Program-made: the position numbers and the translations under genes
The notes under the pieces: model-generated
What the model was told of the DNA's origin: nothing
Seen by the model: only the letters and a program-made list of their open reading frames with translations
Databases searched by the model: none
From: Ascidia mentula
Taxonomy: Eukaryota > Chordata > Ascidiacea > Phlebobranchia > Ascidiidae
Direction of reading: 5' to 3'
Assembly: GCA_947561715.1 (NCBI GenBank)
Contig: OX387203.1
Span: 4,030,001 to 4,094,000 of the forward strand
DNA length: 64,000 nucleotides
Shown here: positions 33,501 through 43,998 of the stretch, piece after piece
Numbering within the stretch: position 1 is the stretch's first letter
How the letters are laid out: the number at the start of each line of letters is the position of its first letter

Positions 33501-34963
33501 TTAATACTTCTTTCCCGGTAACCGTTAATTCACATCGGGTTCGGACTTATCCCACTCTAACTAAATTCACGCTGGTGTCACCTCTGCGTGTGTGTGCCTG
33601 TCACGGATGGGTAAAAATAATTCGGTAATTATCTCTCTCACCCCTGTTAACTCACTCAAATCAGGCTAAGGACCAAGGCCAGGTAGCCCTGCGTTTAGTC
33701 AGGCTAAGAAGTCCCCGCTTCTGAGTTGGCCACCGAGGTCCGAAAACACACTTTATGCTCCACCAGGGAGCGCCCCACCAGGGGACAGGTGGCCAACTCG
33801 GAAGCGGGCGCACGAGGAGATTAGTCAGCTAATGATTTTTCAAAATTTAAGAAAAATTTGCGTGTGTCCCCTTGCTTTTTCTGGATATTTTGTTTAGGTC
33901 GGGTTAGGGTTTTGCTTACCATTAACGATACTAAGCGGGACTGAGAGTGATTTCTTGTTACTACGGGGGGAATCAGGAGCTATTTCGTTTATGGTTTATT
34001 ACCGGGACTTAATACAATGGACATATTCGTATTTTGCATTTAACGTTTCAGGACTGAGCCCGTGACTTATTTGGGGTTTAGACTATGTTATGATAATTAT
34101 TGACTTTGCTCTACATACTTTGCTCGTGGTTTATTATCGGGACTTATTGTCAGTGAGACCGAGTTATACCGCTTCAGGGTTATGCCCGGGACTTAGTGGG
34201 GGATAGACAACGATCTGGCAGTTATTGACCGGATTTACATTAGGAGAGACTTAGTTGTGACCATTATTATGTAGGTGTAGGTGTGAACATATATATCGCT
34301 CTTGGTTTAGTACCGGAACCGGACATAGGAGTAGTTTTCTTTGACTGTTCAGGGTTATGCCCGCAGCTTGCTGAAGGTTAGACTGAGATAGGACAATTAT
34401 TCACAGGGGCTTACATTATTCTTTCAAGATTTATTTATTTGCTTATTGCAGAGGGTGGGTTAAGATATTCATCGGGACAGACCTCCATATTAAGAAGGGT
34501 CGCCAGTAAGTGCTTAACGGTGAATGTGAATAGTTCGAACCCGACGTGACTTATCGGTTATAGGGGAAAGTTACCTTTACCGGGGTTCGAACTCGGGTGC
34601 AGAGCATTACAAGAATGAGACTTTAACCTCTGCACCACAACTGGCGACGGCTAGCGACGTCTTTTAATTGTCCTTGTACCTCAAATCGTCTTAAGGTAAA
34701 ACATCTGCATTAAGGAAGATAAAAGGGCAATTATTTCATCAAACCACCGTCACCAGCCTGGGTGTAGAGGTTACAACTCCCAGCTCGTAATGATCGGCAC
34801 CACAGTTCGAAACCCCGTCAAATTGGGCTTGTCCCAATTATTTTTGGGAAAAAACCTACAAAATAAGATAGCTAAAAGGGCAATTAGGTTACCAAACCAT
34901 CGTCGAGGTTAACGCTTCCCTCTATTAATTCTCTGCACCACAGTTCGAATCCCCGTATAGTTA

Positions 34964-35560
34964 GCTGAGTAAAACTTTTAAATCAATCTTTCAGACAGCC
35001 CTTTTAAAGATGTTTTTATTTTTGTCAGAAAAATATATTTCGCCCTGAAAAGGGCATCATCAGTTTCTGCAAAGTGTATAAAACAGCGTAAAATAACGAA
35101 GTGGAAGTCTGTCACATTAAGGAAAGTACCTTGATAAAAATTAAAAAAATTAAAAATTAGATAATGCAAATAAAAACCTGGATATGTAAGAAAAGAACTA
35201 GTAACTGACTGCCAGTATAATTCCAACAAAAAATATGTCGCCCAAAACCTGACAAAACTCGCGAGCAAGTCCAACATCTGAATGTACACGTCACACGATA
35301 TACGACGCCAAAAAATGCAACGAACCGTAAAGAGGAAAAAACACTACAAAGAAGGGAACACGAGGTTCGAACTTTTGAGCCTTTAGGCGGACAATGATTG
35401 TTGGCAGTGCCACACAATCGTGACGACATAAAACGCTACAGCAAAACACGAAGAGCAATTGAAAACAAACAAGGCACATTGCAAATATACTATTTGCATA
35501 CAGGTGTGATCATACTCTGCACGTTGATCTGTGCCCGTGTCCTATGCAACCACATATCCC
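34964..35560 (-). mobile_element. Retroelement fragment, probably Penelope-like
   Basis: 597 bp inserted into the array and flanked by the 13-bp direct repeat ccccgtatagtta (34951-34963 and 35561-35573). No GIY-YIG or RT domain is present, so it would be a short 5'-truncated copy. The assignment rests on the hammerhead-like motif at 35025-35069, because Penelope-like elements are known to carry minimal hammerheads, and on the insertion style. Other retroelement classes remain possible. Confidence 0.55.
35025..35069 (-). ncRNA. Minimal hammerhead-like motif in the inserted fragment
   Basis: Minus strand: CAGAAA (stem I), CTGATGA core, then T, stem II GCCC-TTTTCA-GGGC, GAAA, a very short AU-only helix III region, and TTTCTG closing stem I (6 bp). 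The core and GAAA are canonical. The unpaired T before stem II and the unclear NUH site make activity uncertain. Confidence 0.55.
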
Positions 35561-35570
35561 CCCCGTATAG

Positions 35571-36600
35571 TTAATACTTCTTTCCCGGTAACCGTTAATT
35601 CACATCCGGTTCGGACTTATCCCACTCTAACTAAATTCACGCTGATGTCTTCCTCCGTGTGTGTGCCTGTCATGGATGGGTAAAAGTAATTCGGTAATTA
35701 TCTTTCTCATCCCCGTTAAACTCACTCAAATCAGGCTAAGGACCACGGCCAGGTAGCCCTGCGTTTAGTCAGGCTAAGAAGTCCCCGCTTCTGAGTTGGC
35801 CACCGAGGTCCGAAAACACACTTTATGCTCCATCAGGGAGCGCCCCAGCTGGTGGCATAGGCAGGTGGCCAACTCAGAAGCGGGCGCACGAGGAGTTTAG
35901 TCAGCTAATGATTTTCCAAAATTTAGCAAAAATTTGTGCACGTCCCCTTGCTTTTACTGGATATTTTGTTTAGGTATGGGTGGGGTTTTGCTTTCCATTA
36001 ACGATATCTATTTATGAGCTATTTCGTTGATGGTTTATTACCGGGACTTGCTACAATGGACATATTCTTATTGCATTTAACGCTTGAGGTTTATGTCTGG
36101 ACTTAGACTATGTTATGTTAACTATTGAATCTAGACATTAAGTGACCTAGTTTTGATGTTATTAAGCAGGGCAGGACACATACTTTGCTAGTGGTTTATT
36201 ACCGGAGTTACTGTCAGGGAGATCTAATTACAATTAACGCTCTTGTTTTATCACCGGGACTGGACATACGAGTAGTTTACTTTAACATTCCTGGGTTCTT
36301 CCCGTAGCTTTCTGAAGGTTAGACTAAGATGGGACAATTATTCTCAGGGACTTTAGGGATTTATTAATTTACCTGTTATGAAGGATGGGTTATGATATTT
36401 ATCGGGATAGACCTCCATACTAAGGAGGATCGTCAGTAAGTGTTTATCGGTGAATGGGTATAGTTCGAACCCGACGTGACTTATCGGTTATGGGAAAAGT
36501 TACCTTTACCGGGGTTCGAACTCGGGTGCAGAGCATTACAAGAATGAGACTTTAATCTCTACACCACAACTGGCGACGCTTCCAGTGTCTTCCTATTTTC
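35571..36600 (+). repeat. Higher-order repeat, copy 6 (terminal, diverged)
   Basis: Starts with the same ttaatacttctttcccgg word and keeps the inverted repeat (about 35783-35885), a reduced accgggactta block and the antisense tRNA-like unit (about 36500-36575). No forward monomers follow. This is the right edge of the array. Confidence 0.8.
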
Positions 36601-36654
36601 CATATACATTGCTGTGTTTGCCACCTAAATGTAATAAATTAAACGCGAGATATC

Positions 36655-36725
36655 CACGGCCGACATTCGAACCCACGACCTCAAGCTCTCTTGCTATGCC
36701 ACCTACCTACCACACACAGAGTTTG
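36655..36725 (-). other. tRNA-like sequence (SINE head or tRNA relic)
   Basis: On the minus strand, TGGCATAGCAAG fits an A box and GGGTTCGAATG fits a B box except for its last base, at tRNA-like spacing. No complete cloverleaf is seen. Confidence 0.4.
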
Positions 36726-36828
36726 CATTGGTACCGAAGCAGGAGTTGCGTACAAACCATCTGAAATCCAATAGATAAATTCTTTCGCGTAACGTTATAA
36801 ACACGATCCAATAAACGACCATTGCTGT

Positions 36829-36906
36829 TGGATGTATAGTGTAGCGGTCGAGACATCTCTAACTACATGCCTGCAGTCTGGGTTCAAATCCACTAACAAT
36901 GCTAAA
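36829..36906 (+). other. tRNA-like sequence (SINE head or tRNA relic)
   Basis: TAGTGTAGCGG is a full A-box match and GGTTCAAATCC a full B-box match. The outer bases can form about 6 bp of an acceptor-like stem (tgttgg with ctaaca), but the T stem does not pair properly. It is probably a tRNA-derived SINE head and not a functional tRNA. Confidence 0.45.
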
Positions 36907-36990
36907 CGCGCATTTTCGCCACCGACGGGTCACCTTACCTGTCCTAGTGTAGCAAATCCTTTAATCATTCAATTTAATTTATTGTTGACT

Positions 36991-39870
36991 GTTGTACTTT
37001 TATTTTGGTGGTACTCACTTTCTGACAAATATATAAACAGGTGTATCTTTTGATTGAGACCAGTTTTCTCTTAAATTTCGACTGATTCGCATTGGTTTCG
37101 TCATTCACGAAGCTGCACAACAAAAATTAGACTTCAAAACGCATGTTTAAAATTTCAAAAAATAATTTTCTTGTTAACTGTTGTACTTTTATTTTGGTGG
37201 TACTCACTTTCTGACAAATATACAAACAGTTGTATCTTTTGATTGAGACCAGTTTTCACTTAAATTTCGACTGATTCGCATTGGTTTCGTCATTCACGAA
37301 GCTGCACAACAAAAATTAGACTTCAAAACGCATGTTTAAAATTTCAAAAAATAATTTTCTTGTTAACTGTTGTACTTTTATTTTGGTGGTACTCACTTTC
37401 TGACAAATATATAAACAGTTGTATCTTTTGATTGAGACCAGTTTTCACTTAAATTTCGACTGATTCGCATTGGTTTCGTCATTCATGAAGCTGCATAACA
37501 AAAATTAGACTTTAAAACGCATGTTTAAAATTTCAAAAAAATAATTTTCTTCTTGACTGTTGTACTTTTAGTTTGGTGGCATTCACTTTCTGACAAATAT
37601 ATAAACAGTTGTATCTTGTGATTGTGACCAGTTTTCACTTAAATTTCGACTGAATCGCATTGGTTTCGTCATTCACGAAGCTGCACAACAAAAATTAGAC
37701 TTCAAAACGCATGTTTAAAATTTCAAAAAATAATTTTCTTGTTAACTGTTGTACTTTTATTTTGGTGGCACTCACTTTCTGACAAATATACAAACAGTTG
37801 TATCTTTTGATTGAGACCAGTTTTCACTTAAATTTCGACTGATTCGCATTGGTTTCGTCATTCACGAAGCTGCACAACAAAAATTAGACTTCAAAACGCA
37901 TGTTTAAAATTTCAAAAAATAATTTTCTTGTTAACTGTTGTACTTTTATTTTGGTGGCACTCACTTTCTGACAAATATATAAACAGTTGTATCTTTTGAT
38001 TGAGACCAGTTTTCACTTAAATTTCGACTGATTCGCATTGGTTTCGTCATTCATGAAGCTGCATAACAAAAATTAGACTTTAAAACGCATGTTTAAAATT
38101 TCAAAAAAATAATTTTCTTCTTGACTGTTGTACTTTTAGTTTGGTGGCATTCACTTTCTGACAAATATATAAACAGTTGTATCTTGTGATTGTGACCAGT
38201 TTTCACTTAAATTTCGACTGATTCGCATTGGTTTCGTCATTCACGAAGCTGCACAACAAAAATTAGACTTCAAAACGCATGTTTAAAATTTCAAAAAATA
38301 ATTTTCTTCTTGACTGTTGTACTTTTATTTTGGTGGCACTCACTTTCTGACAAATATATAAACAGTTGTATCTTGTGATTGTGACCAGTTTTCACTTAAA
38401 TTTCGATTGATTCGCATTGGTTTCGTCATTCACGAAGCTGCACAACAAAAATTAGACTTCAAAACGCATGTTTAAAATTTCAAAAAATAATTTTCTTCTT
38501 AACTGTTGTACTTTTATTTTGGTGGCATTCACTTTCTGACAAATATATAAACAGTTGTATCTTGTGATTGTGACCAGTTTTCACTTAAATTTCGACTGAT
38601 TCGCATTGGTTTCGTCATTCACGAAGCTGCACAACAAAAATTAGACTTCAAAACGCATGTTTAAAATTTCAAAAAATAATTTTCTTGTTAACTGTTGTAC
38701 TTTTATTTTGGTGGCATTCACTTTCTGACAAATATATAAACAGTTGTATCTTGTGATTGTGACCAGTTTTCACTTAAATTTCGATTGATTCGCATTGGTT
38801 TCGTCATTCACGAAGCTGCACAACAAAAATTAGACTTCAAAACGCATGTTTAAAATTTCAAAAAATAATTTTCTTCTTAACTGTTGTACTTTTATTTTGG
38901 TGGCATTCACTTTCTGACAAATATATAAACAGTTGTATCTTGTGATTGTGACCAGTTTTCACTTAAATTTCGACTGATTCGCATTGGTTTCGTCATTCAC
39001 GAAGCTGCACAACAAAAATTAGACTTCAAAACGCATGTTTAAAATTTCAAAAAATAATTTTCTTGTTAACTGTTGTACTTTTATTTTGGTGGCACTCACT
39101 TTCTGACAAATATATAAACAGTTGTATCTTTTGATTGAGACCAGTTTTCACTTAAATTTCGACTGATTCGCATTGGTTTCGTCATTCACGAAGCTGCACA
39201 ACAAAAATTAGACTTTAAAATGCATGTTTAAAATTTCAAAAAAAAATTTTCTTCTTGACTGTTGTACTTTTATTTTGGTGGCACTCACTTTCTGACAAAT
39301 ATATAAACAGTTGTATCTTGTGATTGTGACCAGTTTTCACTTAAATTTCGATTGATTCGCATTGGTTTCGTCATTCACGAAGCTGCACAACAAAAATTAG
39401 ACTTCAAAACGCATGTTTAAAATTTCAAAAAATAATTTTCTTCTTAACTGTTGTACTTTTATTTTGGTGGCATTCACTTTCTGACAAATATATAAACAGT
39501 TGTATCTTGTGATTGTGACCAGTTTTCACTTAAATTTCGACTGATTCGCATTGGTTTCGTCATTCACGAAGCTGCACAACAAAAATTAGACTTCAAAACG
39601 CATGTTTAAAATTTCAAAAAATAATTTTCTTCTTAACTGTTGTACTTTTATTTTGGTGGCACTAACTTTCTGATAAATATATAAACAGTTGTATCTTGCG
39701 ATTGCGACCAGTTTTTACTTAAATTTCGACTGATTTGCATTAATTTTGTCAATTATGAAGCTCCACAACAAAAATTAGCCTTAAAAACACATGTTTAAAA
39801 TTTCAAGTAAATAGCATTCTTGTTGACTGTTGTTCTTTTATTTTGGTGGTATTCACTTTCTGCTAGCTTG
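36991..39870 (+). repeat. 189-bp satellite array, 15 copies
   Basis: Unit starts (gttgtactttt) at 36991, 37180, 37369, 37559, 37748, 37937, 38127, 38316, 38505, 38694, 38883, 39072, 39261, 39450, 39639 and a final partial at 39829. Period is 189 bp, or 190 where an A-run gains one base. AT-rich, no coding potential. Units 2-4 and 5-7 share the same private variants (for example catgaagctgcataac and ttttagtttggtggcattc), showing a trimer duplicated as a block. The last units are more diverged. Confidence 0.93.
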
Positions 39871-40694
39871 TGCTCAGTAAACTGCGCCTTTTATAGCTGT
39901 CCGTTTATTAGTGGATTTTCCAGTGGATTGACCAATAGATTCACTGATGCTTCACCAGGACCCCAAGACATATTACATAGTTGGGAGTTTCTGCACGAAT
40001 AAAAAGAAAAAAAAACAACTTTCAAAAAACATGTAACTAGTGCTAAACATTGTTGGTTTCCAATCAACTCAAGCGGCTTTGAAATCCATTCACGTATTAT
40101 TCCAGGTATATTTATTGTTACTGCGCCGAAGCTGATGCCAACAAAAGCTTTAATTTGGCCACTTTAACCTAACCTTCATAACGACTTAAAGGGAGCTTGT
40201 TCAGGCTACTGGAAATGTGAACCTTAATGATTTAACTTGTTTGGGCGTTGTTGGTCAAGTGAGCTTTGCAAACCAATTTTAAAACTTCTCCAACGAACTA
40301 AGTGTTAGTACTCGGTTATAACGTTAGTCCGCATGTCCACTATTGCACGAACCAAAAAATGATACAGCCAAATAAAAGCCGACTGAGTTCAAATTGTGTT
40401 TCATAGTTTGGAGTACAAAACTGGAAAGCGATTATACACAGAAAGGTAGTCTATAAAACACCGTTCGAGTTTTAGATCTTGCTTCAACTCTAAAAATGGA
40501 GTCGTATAAAGCTGTCAGTTTGCAATGTACAATTGTAATATTGTTGGAGAAACGACGATGTCAACAGCAGACACTATCGCAACCACAAGTGTGTCAAAGT
40601 AACTATAACGAGTTCTTATGTTAACCCGACAAACGTGCAATGACTGCAGTAAAGCCGCTACCGTTTTTTTTACATCACTAGGGTACATTTGCAG
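39871..40694. other. No gene recognised
   Basis: Spacer between the satellite and the DNase I-like remnant. The expected first exon of a DNase I gene (with an FNIQ-type motif) was looked for and not found. Confidence 0.4.
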
Positions 40695-41701
40695 ATTATC
40701 AGACGATACAAAAATGTGCTGATGCAAGAAATACGCAACAAGTCCGAAACTGCATTTCCAAACCTTGTGCAAAGGGTAAACGAATCCATTAGTTGTTTAG
40801 AAGGAAAACAGCTGAAGGTTGGCCAACTTTATTTAAGCTATTTTCTCGGTGTTAATAGGCATAGATTAAGATTGCTGCGCTAAAGAGAAAGTGCGGGAAT
40901 AACTTAGTTCTAATAACCACCGCAACGTTTTCGTACACGACAAATTCTCAGAAATATCCACTTGGTAAGCACGTACATGACGCAATACACTAGTCAATCA
41001 TAGTTCTGCGAAACTTTGGCTACAATGCTATACACACCAAAGCCTCTGCAGCAATCCAAGAGTTGAACGCACTTGATGACGTGTGACGTGGCTCCCTTGT
41101 TTGGGAAGGTACGAAGTATACATGCAAAGTTTAATTAAAAATCTCAAGACCCCGGATAAATGCAGCGCGGATTCCTGACTTACATAAAAATATATTTACA
41201 AGCGCTTTTGGTGTTGCGGCAACAACAGAGGTTGAATGGTGTAACAAACTTGCATTACTAAAGAACTTTACACTGCAGGACATACTGATAGCTGGTGACT
41301 TCAACACCGATTGCAAATATATTTGCAAACGTTGCTGGAAGAGAGTAGACATGGAAATCGACTCATCGTTTACTTGACTTATCGGAAACGACGCCGACAC
41401 CACAGTCAAAAGAAAAACAGATTGTGCTTACGACAGGTGAGATCTAGTCCTATTTTATTACAACCATTATTACAACAATACGATACGCCTAAACATGTGG
41501 TCGGTGTTACGAACACAGTAGCCACTCCGTGCTGTAACAATTCTTGACAAACCATATTTCACCCAGATAGTGTTGCAAGAAACACACAACTTAACATGGG
41601 CATATTCCGATCAGTATTAAAGTAATTTTAACTTTTCAGGTTGGTTGTGACTGGAAGCAAGACGATAACAAACGAGAATGCGTTCAGCTTGACGAAAAAT
41701 C
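40695..41701 (+). pseudogene. DNase I-like gene remnant (several exons, nonsense codon)
   Basis: Plus-strand exons fit the DNase I family. 40695-about 40780 follows a gcag acceptor and reads IIRRYKNVLMQEIRNKSETAF, with the catalytic QE. A possible exon ends at 40963 (FSYTTNSQKYPLG). About 41160-41437 contains LH, TEVEWCNKLALL, the metal-binding DILIAGDFNTDCKYI, then LIGNDADTTVKRKTDCAYDR and a gtgaga donor. 41639-41701 reads LVVTGSKTITNENAFSLTKNQ with a gtgaga donor. These correspond in order to DNase I segments around E78, H134, D212 and the ADTT/CAYDR region. An in-frame TGA stands where the family has Trp (before LIGND, at about 41376). The last exon (SDHYPVE) was not found. Confidence 0.65.
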
Positions 41702-41750
41702 AGGTGAGAAAAGTATTCCCAACTTTTAGTAACCTTAAACAAGGTGTATA

Positions 41751-41910
41751 AGTTGCAGACAGATGGCCACTGTTTCGACCTAAAAGGTCTTATCAGTGCA
41801 GCTGGTGCGACTATCAGACGACTTTGCTGACCATACGGCCAAGCAAAGACTTCCACTTTGTGGTGACTATACAATCACCGTCATCCGTTGGGCACCAAAC
41901 TAGGTGCAAC
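41751..41910 (-). repeat. Hammerhead-bearing small repeat, monomer copy
   Basis: A monomer in the minus orientation related to 20829-20991, with a body including caaagtggaagtctttgc and its hammerhead at 41751-41803. The ribozyme core has CTGATAA instead of CTGATGA (the catalytic G8 is A) and one stem I mismatch. It is predicted inactive. It lies directly after the last recognisable exon of the DNase I-like remnant. Confidence 0.7.
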
Positions 41911-43430
41911 CAAAACGGAGAAAACAAGGTGGAAACACTATGACCAAGCAAAGCTCAACCAATAGTGCCGTCAGGCCCCGTGTCACAATAATTAAACAAG
42001 TGTTCACAACAACGTGCAGCACATTTATCTTTTACGCAGTTGTGGCAACGTGTTTCAAAGCAAGGCAACATAAAGTGCTGTACGCAACATTGTGGGTCAT
42101 ATACCTTGCAAACAGAATCAAAATACATGAAAACAATTAGCCGGCTTTTGTCAGTGAAACGAAAACCTTTGTGCATCTGTAGTTGCATGAAAAATATTTG
42201 TTGGAAATTCTTTCTTGTACAGTTGCTTTTTCACATAGGCAAAAGCAGTGAGCGCCCATTACCCAGTTGGATTTGCACTCAATTAAACAACATCCATTTA
42301 TGTGTCACAATTAACACGTGTGCACATGCTTTGACGTTGCCTTGTCGTTTATCAGTCAGTTAACACAACGAACGACAGGAAAACACTATGAAGAACAAAC
42401 TCCATAAAAAGTTGACGTCAATACGCACGTCCAGAAATATCGTTGAATAAATATGTCAAAGGCGCTGCCGCTGCAATGTGGTCTACATACATAGACTTTT
42501 TAAAGTACATACATTATGCAGGAGCAAATAAAAACAGTTTGCATTCTTTGGACGTCATAAACAACGGCAAACATTTCTGATGGCAGGGGCAACCATCCTA
42601 TCGCGTGCCAAGTTGGCAAAATTAAGTGGGAATGAAGGAGGCGTGAATCTACAGTCACGTGATTGATTTGGGGCTTTCTATTGGTCGAGTGGGTAAAAGC
42701 CAACGCGTGGGTAGTGTTGTTTGGTAAGTGTTGCGCCTGAAATAAGCTGTACGCTAACATGTTGTTAGTGTTTGTCTGCATATACGTCGCGTTTCTGAAG
42801 GAGCCCAAAGCCTAAGAACAGGACGCAGTAGCAGCAAAGAGCAGTACGGATACATTTTCAGGTATATCAATAAAAACAAAAAAAATTTTCCTGCCACGCA
42901 AAGCAAAAAACAAGTATAATCAGCACAATATCTAAATCATGCGAACGACTACACAAGATGTGAAACATTCCAAAACAAATCACTCCAAAAAGCATATTAG
43001 GTTCATTATAACGATTGTGTTGATTAATATCATTACCTGCAAAACCTTTAACAAACAGTATTAAAAATCTCTTTTTAAGACCTGACAAGTTACTAGTCAT
43101 CGGTGAATACCAATATCCAGACAAACAGGATGTTTTAAACATGAACCTTACACTGTGCAAATGTTAGTCGTCACAAAGGAAGCATTTGCGTGAATTTTCT
43201 TCATAGCTGACGTCATGACAACCACAATTGATGTATTTTGTCGGCAAAATCGGTGTAGCTGTTTCCACAATAACACAAACCAAAACTTTTGTGACGATGT
43301 ACGTGCTACGTGACCATTTTATTAACACATACATTGTTCACATTTACCTTAGGATGGTTAACTTATTTGTTGCGGCGGGGATCATGTGCTGGTTTGCTTA
43401 TACTTCCTGGTGAGTCAAGTGCTGCTTGGT
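41911..43430. other. No gene recognised
   Basis: Mostly unremarkable AT-rich spacer with short ORFs lacking domains. Confidence 0.4.
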
Positions 43431-43432
43431 TG

Positions 43433-43453
43433 CGGTATAAAACGTGACGTCAA
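43433..43453 (+). promoter_or_regulatory. Possible core promoter: TATA box followed by a CRE palindrome
   Basis: ggtataaaac at about 43433 is followed by the 8-bp palindrome tgacgtca. It lies 550 bp upstream of the TLR start codon on the same strand and could drive that gene, probably through a 5'UTR intron. There is no direct proof. Confidence 0.35.
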
Positions 43454-43998
43454 AGCTTTTGCAGTCATACCGCACAAACCTTTAATTTAAATTTGTAGTG
43501 TATCAGATTTCCTACCTTCAGAGTTTGTTATACATCTAAAAATAAATGGTTCTGATCAGTTTAGTTTCTCTGAGGGCGGAAAACATTTGCATTAATATGT
43601 AAATGGCAAGAAAAACTCCACAAGACCATGGAGAGTAAATAAAATTTCAAAAGAGAAGGTGTATGAGCCAATGTAGCAAAGAAAAGCGCATTACACTGAA
43701 TGGAAAATAGATGTCATTTTTTGTGACAAAATAAGCCACCAGCTGACCAACAAAATTTGGCAATACTGTTGCAAAAACAAGCAGAGATAGACCGATGAAA
43801 TACCGTAGCAATGTAACTTAATGAATACTTCAATGTGTGGGAAACTATATGTACATAAAAATTATGTAAATAATAGTCGATTAGAAAGACGAAAAACTCT
43901 GAGTGGACAAAAGCACAACGATATTTGTCTGTTAGACGCATCAACCATATTGGTAATTTCCCATTGTAGTGGATTAATAACTGTATCTGTCAATTTCG

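Larger units (their letters stand above)
33501..35570 (+). repeat. Higher-order repeat, copy 5, interrupted
   Basis: A shortened copy (about 1.47 kb without the insertion) that has lost part of the inverted-repeat spacer and most monomers. It is interrupted at 34964-35560 by a Penelope-like fragment with a 13-bp target duplication. Confidence 0.85.

Noticed and set aside
22810..34960. Monomers as functional tRNA genes
   Set aside because: A and B boxes are perfect, but acceptor, D and anticodon stems cannot be paired and no anticodon can be placed.
43366..43413. Short hydrophobic peptide MVNLFVAAGIMCWFAYTS before a gtgagt donor as a signal-peptide exon
   Set aside because: No following exon in a matching phase could be identified before the TLR, which has its own signal peptide.
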